Of a stretch of DNA of 64,000 bases, positions 54,908-63,640 are shown in pieces. Numbering within the stretch: the first letter of the stretch is position 1; each line of letters starts with the position of its first letter. The stretch lies in the NCBI RefSeq assembly GCF_000379945.1, contig NZ_KB904151.1:1-64000 (forward strand), read 5' to 3'. The notes beneath the pieces are model-generated. The model saw nothing but the letters and a program-made list of their open reading frames with translations, was not told the origin of the DNA and searched no databases. This DNA comes from Porphyromonas macacae DSM 20710 = JCM 13914. Its GTDB lineage: Bacteria; Bacteroidota; Bacteroidia; Bacteroidales; Porphyromonadaceae. Position numbers and translations under genes: made by a program.

Positions 54908-54995
54908 AGTAGAAATCTCCTATATCTTAAAAGGCCGGTTCTTTCGGTTGAAAAGTTGCCGTCCTGTCAATCTCAATTATTATGCAAAAATAAGC

Positions 54996-55029
54996 AAGCC
55001 GACTTATACTTTTCGTATAAACCGGCTTT
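54996..55029 (-). terminator. Intrinsic terminator after ansA
   Basis: On the minus strand AAGCCGGTTTATAC pairs with GTATAAGTCGGCTT (short loop) and a T-rich stretch (GCTTATTTTTG) follows, 54 bp after the ansA stop. Confidence 0.75.
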
Positions 55030-55082
55030 TCCTTTTTTATTTTCATTTTGCGAGGGAGGTTCGTCAGTGTCGGAGAAGTTGT

Positions 55083-56129
55083 TTATCTGCTTATCTCTCC
55101 CCGTAAAGACTGTTCCATGAGCTGTTTCACTTTTTCGTTCGAATATCCCTGCCCCAACAGATACATCAGTTTAACCAAGGCGCATTCGGTTGTCGTATCG
55201 TATCCGCTCAACAAGCCTGTATTCATCAGTTGGTGCCCCGTTTCATAGCGCATCATATCCACATAGCCCGTTACACATTGGGTAACGTTTATGATTACCA
55301 CGCCCCTTTTCACGGCATTGCTCAGTGCATTTAAGAACCATTCGTCCATGAAGGCATTACCGCTCCCGAATGTTTCCAATACCACGCCTTTGAGGGTGGG
55401 AATGGATAAGATCGCTTCGACCACTTCGCGTGTGATGCCGGGGAATATTTTCAGGATGGCTACGTTTGCATCCATATTCGGTTTTACTTCCAGCGATTTA
55501 TTCCAGTTTGCCGGATAGCGTATTACGGAGTCGTTGTATTTTATGTCTATGCCTGCATAAGCCAGCTTGGGGTAGTTGTAACTTTCAAAGGCGTTGAACT
55601 GGTCTGCACTGATTTTACTCGTTCTGTTGCCTCGCATCAGATGATTTTCGAAGAAGATGCACACTTCCGGTACGCGTGGATGTCCGTTGATTGTTGCCGC
55701 AGCAATTTCAATGGCCGTAATGAGGTTCTCTTTTCCGTCGGTTCGGAGTTTGCTGATCGGTAGCTGCGAGCCTGTAAGGATAACCGGTTTGGTCAGGTAT
55801 TTGAGCATGAAACTCAGAGCCGAAGCCGTATATGCCATCGTGTCTGTACCATGCAGTACCACGAATCCGTCGTATCTATCGTAGTTGTCCTGTATGATCA
55901 GAGCCACTTTTGCCCATAAGTCGGGCTTGATGGCCGATGAGTCTATGGGAGGAGTGAACTGCTCGATAGTTATGTTACAGCCAATATGCTGTAGTTCCGG
56001 AATATTATGGTTCAGGTATCCGAAGTCGAAAGGCTCCAAAACGCCTGTTTTCGGATTTTCAACCATACCTATGGTACCGCCGGTGTATATGATTAATATC
56101 GAAGACTCAGTATTGGCATTGTTTAGCAT
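55083..56129 (-). CDS. ansA: Type I (cytosolic) L-asparaginase
   Basis: 348 residues, no signal peptide. Catalytic motifs 'IIYTGGTIGMVENPKTGVLE' (Thr16 region) and 'GFVVLHGTDTMAYTASAL'; 'VILTGSQLPISKLRTDGKEN' and 'GVVLETFGSGNAFM' complete the family signature. Converts asparagine to aspartate and ammonia. A TATATTTG -7 box lies upstream on the minus strand (56193-56200). Confidence 0.95.
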   Translation of the reverse strand: MLNNANTESSILIIYTGGTIGMVENPKTGVLEPFDFGYLNHNIPELQHIGCNITIEQFTPPIDSSAIKPDLWAKVALIIQDNYDRYDGFVVLHGTDTMAYTASALSFMLKYLTKPVILTGSQLPISKLRTDGKENLITAIEIAAATINGHPRVPEVCIFFENHLMRGNRTSKISADQFNAFESYNYPKLAYAGIDIKYNDSVIRYPANWNKSLEVKPNMDANVAILKIFPGITREVVEAILSIPTLKGVVLETFGSGNAFMDEWFLNALSNAVKRGVVIINVTQCVTGYVDMMRYETGHQLMNTGLLSGYDTTTECALVKLMYLLGQGYSNEKVKQLMEQSLRGEISR

Positions 56130-56287
56130 GGTTTTTTCTTTTGCGATGTTTCCATTAACTATGACTGTATGGCATAACCGTTAACAATATTACAAATATA
56201 AAATAATTGTGTTTATCTCCTCCGGATTTCTGTCAAAATAATTCAATCAAATGGTTATTTTTATGAATCCGATAAAAATTATTTATT

Positions 56288-56668
56288 ATGAATTTTTTAG
56301 GCAATATTATCTGGGTCGTTTTTGGCGGTCTCCTCATCGCATTCGAATACTTCGTTGCCGGATTTGTGATGATGCTGACCATTGTAGGCATCCCGTTCGG
56401 TCTGCAATCTTTTAAGCTCGGCCTTGTGGCTCTGTGGCCTTTCGGTACGAAGATCGGTCCCCGTACGGAGGGTATGCAGGGATGCGTCAATACGCTGTTG
56501 AATGTATTGTGGTTCTTTTTAGGCGGAGTATGGATTATGCTTACTCATCTGGCTTTTGCCCTGTTGTTTTTTGCGACTGTTGTCGGTATCCCGTTCGGCA
56601 ATCAGCATCTTAAGCTTGCCCGTGTGGCGTTGCATCCTTTCGGGCGCAACATTATTTCGGAGCTTTAG
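56288..56668 (+). CDS. yccF: YccF-family membrane protein
   Basis: 126 residues with four hydrophobic spans forming two similar halves; each contains 'TIVGIPFGLQSFKLGLVALW' or 'TVVGIPFGNQHLKLARVALH', followed by 'PFG'. This double IPFG-Q pattern is YccF (DUF307). Function unknown. Its end overlaps the convergent gene at 56652 by 17 bp. Confidence 0.93.
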   Translation: MNFLGNIIWVVFGGLLIAFEYFVAGFVMMLTIVGIPFGLQSFKLGLVALWPFGTKIGPRTEGMQGCVNTLLNVLWFFLGGVWIMLTHLAFALLFFATVVGIPFGNQHLKLARVALHPFGRNIISEL

Positions 56669-57314
56669 AATGTTTGTGCATCACATCTCCTTTGAATGTG
56701 GGGATGCTGATATGATAAAGAGCCGATACGATTCGAATGATGACCACGGAAGCCGCTGAAATCAACTGAATGATGTGCGGCGATGCCAGCCCCAAATGAA
56801 GCATCGCTACATAGATGGCTCCCCCCAGCACACAGGCAATGGCATAAATATCTTTGCGGAAAATGAGCGGCACTTCGTTGATTAGCGTATCCCGGAGCAT
56901 ACCGCCGAAAGAACCGGTAATGGTGCCCATGATAATGGCTACCCACCACCCGAAACCATTGTCGAAAGCTTTTGCTACTCCCACTACGGTAAACAGTCCC
57001 AGGCCGATGGCGTCGAACAGGAATAAAGTGTTGTCCAGACGAACAAGTGCACGGCTGAAAGCAATAGTGAAAATCAGTGCCAGCCCCGTAATGATCAGAT
57101 ATGAGGGTTGAAGCATCCAAAACGGTGTAAGGTTGAGCATCATATCCCGTAGAGACCCCCCTCCCACAGCCGTTACAAACCCTACCACATAGGCGCCGAA
57201 CCAATCGAAACGTTTGGCTGCAGCCAGACGTATGCCGCTGATGGCAAAGGCGAAAGTACCCAAATAATCTGCCCACAGTACAAACTCCGTGGCATTGTTA
57301 GGAATGGAGATCAT
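56652..57314 (-). CDS. YicG/YadS-like UPF0126 membrane protein (TRIC-like cation channel)
   Basis: 220 residues, about seven spans in two repeats: 'ADYLGTFAFAISGIRLAAAK', 'GFVTAVGGGSLRDMMLN' and 'DAIGLGLFTVVGVAKAF', 'GTITGSFGGMLRDTLINEVP'. The 'GGGSLRD' and 'GGMLRD' motifs define UPF0126. Relatives form trimeric cation or glycine channels; the substrate here is unknown. Confidence 0.92.
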   Translation of the reverse strand: MISIPNNATEFVLWADYLGTFAFAISGIRLAAAKRFDWFGAYVVGFVTAVGGGSLRDMMLNLTPFWMLQPSYLIITGLALIFTIAFSRALVRLDNTLFLFDAIGLGLFTVVGVAKAFDNGFGWWVAIIMGTITGSFGGMLRDTLINEVPLIFRKDIYAIACVLGGAIYVAMLHLGLASPHIIQLISAASVVIIRIVSALYHISIPTFKGDVMHKHSKAPK

Positions 57315-57438
57315 AGTTCCCGGTTATCTTTGTTCAATAGTAAAGAAATTTTTCGGGCAGCCTTCCCGGCCCCTTTTTATTGTAAGTTTCTTCTATTAAA
57401 AAAGGCGAAGAGTTTCTAAGAATGATATTCGTATGTTT

Positions 57439-58263
57439 TCAATAAGACTCCTCGGCAGAGGGGAAAGACACGTTCTTAACATCACTCACATAGTGCGATA
57501 CGGCATTGCCGATCTCTTCGGCCAGATTGGCATATTGCCGTAAAAACTTCGGTTTGAAGAGTGTATTCATCCCCAGCATATCCTGCAATACCAGCACCTG
57601 ACCGTCTGTACCTGCCCCGGCTCCGATGCCGATGGTGGGGATATTCAGCTCCGAAGCTATACGGGTAGCCAGAACGGCCGGAATCTTTTCAAGCACCAGT
57701 GCACAGCAGCCGGTTTCTTCCAGAAAGTGTGCATCTTTAATCAATTGAGCCGCTTCGGCTTCTTCTTTGGCTCTGACACCATAAGAGCCGAACTGATTGA
57801 TACTTTGCGGGGTCAGTCCCAAATGTCCGACGACCGGTATGCCTGCTGTTATAATGAGTCTGAGCGCTTCGCCGATGGCTTGTGCTCCTTCCAGTTTTAC
57901 GGCATCGGCTCCGGTCTCTTTCATTATTTTTATTGCATTGTCCACTGCATGATAGGGATTGCTTTGATAGCTGCCGAAAGGCATATCCACCACCACAAAA
58001 GCCCGTTTCGTTCCGCGTACCACAGATTTTGCGTAAACGATCATTTCCTCCGTTGTGACAGGCAATGTGGTTTTATTGCCCTGCATCACGTTCGAGGCCG
58101 AATCTCCTATCAGAATAACATCCACGCCGGCCGCATCCACCAATGTTGCCATGGTGTAGTCATAAGCGGTGATCATGGCTATTTTTTCTTTCTGCTCTTT
58201 CATCTCTTTCAGCCGCTTTGTGGTCACTTTCCGATTTTCGGCCGAATTCAGTTGTGTTGACAC
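57439..58263 (-). CDS. panB: 3-methyl-2-oxobutanoate hydroxymethyltransferase
   Basis: 274 residues, GTG start. Adds a hydroxymethyl group from methylene-THF to ketoisovalerate in pantothenate synthesis. 'MITAYDYTMATLVDAAGVDV', 'ILIGDSASNVMQGNKTTLPV', 'VVDMPFGSYQ', 'AVKLEGAQAIGEALRLIITA' and 'GIPVVGHLGLTPQSINQFG' are diagnostic. A TACCTTTG box on the minus strand at 58371-58378 is a possible promoter. panD is elsewhere (17951). Confidence 0.97.
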   Translation of the reverse strand: MSTQLNSAENRKVTTKRLKEMKEQKEKIAMITAYDYTMATLVDAAGVDVILIGDSASNVMQGNKTTLPVTTEEMIVYAKSVVRGTKRAFVVVDMPFGSYQSNPYHAVDNAIKIMKETGADAVKLEGAQAIGEALRLIITAGIPVVGHLGLTPQSINQFGSYGVRAKEEAEAAQLIKDAHFLEETGCCALVLEKIPAVLATRIASELNIPTIGIGAGAGTDGQVLVLQDMLGMNTLFKPKFLRQYANLAEEIGNAVSHYVSDVKNVSFPSAEESY

Positions 58264-58435
58264 TGCTGTATAGTCCTTTAGATTGATTATTTCTGAAAAA
58301 AGTCCATGCGCAGGCTTTTGTTCCGTGCAGGCAGAATAGAAGCCGTATGCTTAAGTCTCTTAGTGAGAGACAAAGGTACTATAAAAATCAACTTAATAAG
58401 AAATTTTTTTAATATATGCGAGACTCTTTTTCTTT

Positions 58436-58579
58436 TCATTCTCTTTTTCTGTTTATGGAGTTTTCCCGTTCTTTCAGCATTACATGCACTTTTTCTGCCG
58501 GTTTTTCGATATAAGCGCCGCCCATATCCGGCACCTTGCATATCACGGCATCGAACTCATAGATTTTACCGTTAATCAT
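58436..58579 (-). pseudogene. Truncated DUF1905 gene fragment
   Basis: 47 codons from an ATG at 58579: 'MINGKIYEFDAVICKVPDMG' then 'GAYIEKPAEKVHVMLKER' and a stop. The start matches DUF1905 proteins ('YEFDA.I.KVPDM.GAY.E.P'), which are usually 90-150 residues. After about residue 28 the similarity is lost, so the gene is cut short or frameshifted. It lies between guaA's terminator and panB on the same strand. The rest of the gap (58264-58435) holds only the possible panB -7 box. Confidence 0.6.
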
Positions 58580-58593
58580 GATCCCCTATTATT

Positions 58594-58638
58594 AAAAAAG
58601 GATGTAAGGTTTTTTCGGTCGATTTTCCTTACATCCTT
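58594..58638 (-). terminator. Intrinsic terminator of guaA
   Basis: On the minus strand a perfect 12-bp stem AAGGATGTAAGG/CCTTACATCCTT is followed by TTTTAATAAT. It begins 16 nt after the guaA stop. Confidence 0.88.
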
Positions 58639-58654
58639 GATTTTTTTGTTTCTG

Positions 58655-60181
58655 TTATTCCCACTCGATGGTGCTGGGCGGTTTGGAGGAAATGTCGTAA
58701 ACAACTCGATTTACACCGCGAACCTTGTTGATAATCTCATTGCTTACTTTTGCCAGAAAATCGTAAGGCAAATGTGCCCAGTCGGCAGACATGGCATCCG
58801 TGCTGGTTACGGCACGCAGGGCAATGGTGAATTCGTAGGTGCGTTCATCGCCCATTACACCCACCGAACGAATCGGTAGCAGTATGGCACCTGCTTGCCA
58901 TACTTTGTCGTACAAGCCCCATTCCTGCATCAGGCTCATATAAATATGATCCGCTTCCTGCAGGATACGTACTTTTTCCGGAGTGATTTCCCCCAGAATG
59001 CGTATCCCCAAACCGGGACCGGGGAATGGGTGGCGATGAATCAGCCCCGGCCGCATGCCCAGTTCTAACCCTACACGCCGAACTTCATCCTTGAATAAAG
59101 TGCGCAACGGCTCTACCAGTTTCAGGTTCATACGTTCGGGCAGCCCCCCCACATTGTGGTGGCTTTTGATTACCATGCCGGTTATATTGATGCTTTCGAT
59201 AATGTCGGGGTAAATCGTTCCCTGTCCCAACCATTTGATGTCTTTGAGCTTATGTGCTTCTTCATCGAATACGTCGATGAAACCTTTGCCGATGATTTTG
59301 CGTTTTTGTTCCGGATCCGTTACTCCGGCCAGTGCCTTCATAAACTTATCCCGGGCATTTACGCCTGTTACATTCAAGCCCAAATGCTCATAGTCTTCGA
59401 GCACGCGTTCGAATTCTCCTTGACGTAGCAGGCCGTGGTCTACGAAGATACAGGTGAGGTTTTTGCCGATGGCTTTGTTGAGTAAAACAGCTGTTACCGA
59501 CGAATCCACTCCGCCGGAAAGCGCCAGAATGACTTTGTCGTCACCCAATTGTTTTTTTAACTCTTTTACCGTTTGTTCGATAAAAGAGGCAGGGCTCCAC
59601 TGTCCTTTGATACCTGTACGGTCTACAAAATTTTCCAGTAATCTCAGCCCTTCTTCGCTGTGGTAAACCTCGGGGTGGAACTGTACGCCCCATGTTTCTT
59701 CTCCTTCGATTTGGAATGCTGCTGCCGGAACATCTTCGGTAGCGGCAATCAATCTGAAACCTGCCGGAATTTTCGTGATGGTATCACCGTGCGACATCCA
59801 AACAGTACTGCCTTCGGATATGTTTTTCAGCAGGGGATTGCCCGGTTCGTTGAGGTGCAGATGCGCACGTCCGTACTCCCGACTGTTGCTCGGCTCTACA
59901 TTTCCACCGGCCTGATGGACAAGACTTTGCGAGCCATAGCAAATACCCAGTAAAGGCAGTTTGCCGCGAAAGCGTGAAAGCTCCGTGTGGAAAGCCTTGC
60001 TATCGTATACGGAGTAAGGGCTGCCCGACAGGATCACCCCGCGTATGCCTGCCGCTTGCAAATCTTCAGGTGCTTTGTTGTAAGGTACAATTTCGCAATA
60101 GGTATTCAGCTCTCTTAACCGGCGACCGATCAGTTGTGTGGTTTGCGAACCGAAATCCAAGATTAGAATTTTCTCCTGCAT
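58655..60181 (-). CDS. guaA: GMP synthase (glutamine-hydrolysing)
   Basis: 508 residues. N-terminal glutamine amidotransferase with nucleophile Cys81 in GICYGSQSL and His/Glu in [18 protein letters not shown]-pyrophosphatase with '[16 protein letters not shown]'; C-terminal dimer domain with '[18 protein letters not shown]' and the closing 'KPPSTIEWE'. Converts XMP to GMP. A TACCTTTG -7 box lies upstream on the minus strand (60230-60237). Confidence 0.98.
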   Translation of the reverse strand: MQEKILILDFGSQTTQLIGRRLRELNTYCEIVPYNKAPEDLQAAGIRGVILSGSPYSVYDSKAFHTELSRFRGKLPLLGICYGSQSLVHQAGGNVEPSNSREYGRAHLHLNEPGNPLLKNISEGSTVWMSHGDTITKIPAGFRLIAATEDVPAAAFQIEGEETWGVQFHPEVYHSEEGLRLLENFVDRTGIKGQWSPASFIEQTVKELKKQLGDDKVILALSGGVDSSVTAVLLNKAIGKNLTCIFVDHGLLRQGEFERVLEDYEHLGLNVTGVNARDKFMKALAGVTDPEQKRKIIGKGFIDVFDEEAHKLKDIKWLGQGTIYPDIIESINITGMVIKSHHNVGGLPERMNLKLVEPLRTLFKDEVRRVGLELGMRPGLIHRHPFPGPGLGIRILGEITPEKVRILQEADHIYMSLMQEWGLYDKVWQAGAILLPIRSVGVMGDERTYEFTIALRAVTSTDAMSADWAHLPYDFLAKVSNEIINKVRGVNRVVYDISSKPPSTIEWE

Positions 60182-60459
60182 ATACCGTGTTTTGTTTGGA
60201 TAGGAATTGTTTGTTCGTTATTCATTGTACAAAGGTACGTAAAAACCGAAGTTCTTTATAGACCGTAGCCGGATGTTTATGTGTGTTTATGCAAAGATAT
60301 TGCCGGTAGCGGTTATTCTTTTTGTTGCAAGACCGGATGAGAGATATTATTTCTTTCGAGTTTTGATGCCGTTTGAAACTGATAATCCTTAATTTGCTGA
60401 CAAACAGACGTTTATCCGTTTGGAGAAGGCTGTTGAAAAAGAGCCTGAGCAGAATGGAA

Positions 60460-60567
60460 AATTCTCTGCCTGATGGCTGAAAATTTTTAGCGCTACGGAT
60501 TTTCAACGAAGTTAACTTGGATTTTTCTTCTTTGCCTGAAGAATTTTCAACCATCAGGCAGAGATTT
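60460..60567 (-). repeat. 108-bp palindromic repeat, copy D
   Basis: Ends AATTCTCTGCCTGA (60460-60473) and TCAGGCAGAGATTT (60554-60567). The internal palindrome is damaged (TAGCGCTACGGA only), while GAAGTTAACTTGG and TTTGCCTGAAGAATTTTC are kept. The right flank TTTTTCAGTACACGTCAC (to 60583) matches the flank of copy C in reverse. The preceding stretch 60240-60459 is otherwise unrecognised. Confidence 0.85.
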
Positions 60568-60590
60568 TTTCAGTACACGTCACCTGCCAG

Positions 60591-60836
60591 TTGTTGCTCT
60601 TAAGTATTGTGATACTGCTGTTCAAAAGAAAAGTTGCCATAAATGACTGGTACGAGATACCGGAGTGGTTGATTTTTCTCATCTTTTGCCTGAATTATAA
60701 ACAGATTTTCAGAAGAGATTGGTGGAATACATTTTGGCGTACGTTGCAATTTTTTGTTTACATCCTGCTGTTGGTTTTTGCATTGGCTGCTTTCGTCGTG
60801 ATGTTTTTGCTCTTGATAACGAAGTTTACTGCGTGA
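60591..60836 (+). pseudogene. C-terminal remnant of a membrane protein, possibly DUF3667-like
   Basis: The reading frame is open from 60540, inside repeat copy D, and ends at 60836; there is no ATG start, only TTG at 60591 and nearby. The 81 residues have two or three hydrophobic spans around 'YKQIFRRDWWNTFWRTLQFF', resembling the last part of DUF3667 proteins ('..RR.Y..SW..T..K...'). The 5' part seems to have been replaced by the repeat element. The family assignment is tentative. Confidence 0.45.
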
Positions 60837-60897
60837 TTCGCGAAAGGAAAATCTTGCTTAATAGAATCTTTGATAACAAATCTTTGACAATCAATCG

Positions 60898-60925
60898 TTT
60901 GATTGTTCAATCTTAATTACCTTTG
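60898..60925 (+). promoter_or_regulatory. Candidate promoter of the SGNH/MBOAT operon
   Basis: TTTG (60898-60901), 16-nt spacer, TACCTTTG (60918-60925). RNA start near 60932, 26 nt before the start codon. Confidence 0.4.
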
Positions 60926-60957
60926 TGAGCGAAATTTATAAAAACGTCTATTGAATT

Positions 60958-62412
60958 TTGAAAAAGAGAGAAGGCAATAACCTGCTTCGCTTCTGGTTAC
61001 TTTTATTGTTTGTAAGCGTCGGGTTAGTTCTATTATATTATTTGCCGGAGCAAATAGGTACGCTCGAAGTTAAAAAGATCGATATGCTTTCTTCGCTGCG
61101 CAAGGAGGATACGACAGCCGACTCATTGGTTTATGAGCAGTATATGAGTGTGGCAAAATCCGGTACAGGTATAGAGAAAGCAAAGGCAGAAGAACCTGAG
61201 GATGTACGGGTTGTGAAATCCGAAGAAGAACCGGTTTATCCCGAAAAGAAGGATTTGCCGCAAGGGGAAACAATACCGGATATACAAGAGGGGGATGGCT
61301 CCATAGAACCGGATTCCGATTCGTTGAAGTTTTTCTTCGATTACAGTACCGACGGGCGAGGGCTTTCCGGTTTTTTCAGCATGATGAAAAGAACGGAAAA
61401 AGAAGGTGCTTTGCATATTGCTTTTTGTGGCGATTCTTTTATAGAGGGAGATGTGTTCACAGGCAGCGTAAGAGAACTGTTGCATGCCCGATTGGGCGGC
61501 AGTGGTGTGGGATGGTTGCCGATAACTTCCGAAGTTGCCGGCTTTAGAAATACCGTTCAACACCGCTTTAAGGGCTGGAAAGATCATTCTATTCTGCATG
61601 ATTCGAAGCAGGCCTATATGCTCTCCGGGCACTGTTATCGACCCAATGATGGGGCTATGGTGGAGTATCGTTTGCCGGACAGGGTGGAGCCTTATCGGAA
61701 AGTCTCCATTTACTATAAGGCCGAAACGGATTCGGAGGTTCATATAAACAAAGACTCCATGGCTGTACGTTTACCTGCCACAGGCAGCTTTTTGAGCTCC
61801 ATAACTTTGTCGATGCACTCCCGGCATTTGAGGTTGTCGTTTTCTAAGCCGAAGGGATTGATGCTTTATGGTGTGGCTCTGGACGGTGACCGGGGTGTGG
61901 TGGTGGACAATTACTCTTTGCGCGGAAATGCCGGTTTTCAGCTCTTGGGTATGAATGAACAGACAGCCTCTGTGTATGCCCGGGTAAGACCTATGGATAT
62001 GATTGTATTGCAATACGGGCTTAACGTGGCATCGAGTAAACAGAAAGACTATGGTACGTATATTAAGCGCATGGGCAAAATGATTGATTATATGCGTAGG
62101 GTATATCCTGCTGCAACCATTGTGCTGATGGGTGTTTCCGATCGTGCCGAACGCTCTTCGGACGGATCTCTGCGCACCATGCCCGGCGTGCTCTATCTGG
62201 CCCGAGCCCAGCGCGAACTGGCTCAGGAAAAAGGTGTTGTTTACTGGGACACTCTGCGCGCCATGGGAGGCCCCGGCAGCATGATACGTTTTGCTCAACA
62301 GGGGCTTGCGGCTAAGGATTATACTCATTTGGGATTTGCAGGAGGGCGGGTCATCGCCCGTAGATTTGTGGAATCTCTGGAGAGAGAAAAGAATTATTAT
62401 GACGGTTTCTAA
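60958..62412 (+). CDS. SGNH/GDSL-family protein 1, membrane-anchored
   Basis: 484 residues, TTG start (60958). One N-terminal span (about 9-27), then a low-complexity acidic periplasmic linker (about 45-125) and an SGNH hydrolase domain: block I 'LHIAFCGDSFIEGDVFTGSV' (nucleophile Ser in GDSF), 'LRGNAGFQLLG', 'DMIVLQYGLNVAS' (an N/G-type block III) and 'AAKDYTHLGFAGGRVIARRF' (His in block V with the paired Asp). It probably transfers or removes acyl groups on an extracellular glycan. The next gene overlaps its end by 14 bp. Confidence 0.82.
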   Translation: MKKREGNNLLRFWLLLLFVSVGLVLLYYLPEQIGTLEVKKIDMLSSLRKEDTTADSLVYEQYMSVAKSGTGIEKAKAEEPEDVRVVKSEEEPVYPEKKDLPQGETIPDIQEGDGSIEPDSDSLKFFFDYSTDGRGLSGFFSMMKRTEKEGALHIAFCGDSFIEGDVFTGSVRELLHARLGGSGVGWLPITSEVAGFRNTVQHRFKGWKDHSILHDSKQAYMLSGHCYRPNDGAMVEYRLPDRVEPYRKVSIYYKAETDSEVHINKDSMAVRLPATGSFLSSITLSMHSRHLRLSFSKPKGLMLYGVALDGDRGVVVDNYSLRGNAGFQLLGMNEQTASVYARVRPMDMIVLQYGLNVASSKQKDYGTYIKRMGKMIDYMRRVYPAATIVLMGVSDRAERSSDGSLRTMPGVLYLARAQRELAQEKGVVYWDTLRAMGGPGSMIRFAQQGLAAKDYTHLGFAGGRVIARRFVESLEREKNYYDGF

Positions 62413-63634
62413 ACAATTCAAATATCATTTTCTGCGGCTGTGTATTGTTGTGTGCGGAGTATTGTTGGCAGCACCATCGTTTGCACAGCGTATAACAGAC
62501 CCCGGTCATACGCTCGATGCCGTTTGGAAACAGATAAAGGAGGGTAGTGAGCCGGTCAGTATTGTCCATTTGGGGGACAGCCATGTGCAGGCCGGTTTTT
62601 TTTCACAGCCCCTTAGAAGAACATTGGAACAGAAGTGCGATTTATCCGGCTACGGCTGGGTCGGGGGGCACAGGCTTTACGGCTCCAATCAAGTGGGAGA
62701 GCTGAAATTTCTGGCAACACCCCGACGGTGGGCTACGGAGCGGCTTACCCAGGTTGCGGGTTGCAGCACTCCCGGTCCCGGAGGTTTGGTCTTTAAGCCG
62801 GGTAATGCCCATCACCTCCTCAGCATAGAAACACAGGACGGAAGCCTGTTTAACCGGGTGCTGGTTTACAGAACGGCTGACACGGCGCCTATGCAGGACT
62901 ATGATAAAGCTATACTCAGAGGATCATGCCGGGTTAATGATATTGTTGTCGATACTTTGGAACTGCGAAAACCCTCATCTTCCATAACCTTGCAGGGGAA
63001 CGGGCGGAATGCAAAATATTTCGGCTGGCAGCTGATGAATACGGAGCAGAAGCTTTTGTTTCATGCGATAGGATTAAACGGTGCGCGGCTCGATCATTAT
63101 GCCGTTTCTCAGTATACCGATGCGTTGCAGGCTCTGCGCCCACGGCTCATTATCGTTTCTCTGGGCAGCAATGATGCTTACACGTATAAATGGGAGACTG
63201 CGGAGGTGGAATGGCGGGTGCGATCTTTAATACACCTGTTGAGAGAAAGCTGTCCGGATGCAAAATTATTACTGACAACACCTCCCCCGGCTTACATCCG
63301 TAAGGCTTATACCGTCAGGAGAAATAGAAAACGGGTTAAACAGTATCATCTGTATCCGAATGAGAATACCCGAAAAATGGCTGAATTGATTATGCGTATA
63401 GCCGGAAAAGAACACTGCGCTGCCTTCAATTTGTATGGAGTTTTGGGGGGAATAGAGGTTCTGCCTGCTATGAAGAAGTCGGGTGAAATCAGTGCCGATG
63501 GAATTCATTATACCCATCAGGGTTATGCCCGTCATGGCAAACTGTTGGCAACGGCTTTGCTGAAGTCGATGAATTCGGAGATAAAGACGAAGAGTTCTCC
63601 AATGTTATTCACATCTTCTCATCTTGATCGATAA
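62399..63634 (+). CDS. SGNH/GDSL-family protein 2, exported
   Basis: 411 residues. Signal peptide (cut near APSFAQR), then an SGNH domain: 'SIVHLGDSHVQAGFFSQPLR' (Ser in GDSH), 'LIIVSLGSNDAYTYKWETAE' (the Asn of block III), and 'ISADGIHYTHQGYARHGKLL' (Asp and His of block V). All catalytic blocks are intact. The frame is open 36 codons upstream, inside the previous gene, but the ATG at 62399 begins a normal signal peptide. Overlap of 14 bp with gene 1 and a 6-bp gap to the MBOAT gene indicate one operon. Confidence 0.85.
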   Translation: MTVSKQFKYHFLRLCIVVCGVLLAAPSFAQRITDPGHTLDAVWKQIKEGSEPVSIVHLGDSHVQAGFFSQPLRRTLEQKCDLSGYGWVGGHRLYGSNQVGELKFLATPRRWATERLTQVAGCSTPGPGGLVFKPGNAHHLLSIETQDGSLFNRVLVYRTADTAPMQDYDKAILRGSCRVNDIVVDTLELRKPSSSITLQGNGRNAKYFGWQLMNTEQKLLFHAIGLNGARLDHYAVSQYTDALQALRPRLIIVSLGSNDAYTYKWETAEVEWRVRSLIHLLRESCPDAKLLLTTPPPAYIRKAYTVRRNRKRVKQYHLYPNENTRKMAELIMRIAGKEHCAAFNLYGVLGGIEVLPAMKKSGEISADGIHYTHQGYARHGKLLATALLKSMNSEIKTKSSPMLFTSSHLDR

Positions 63635-63640
63635 ACTGAT

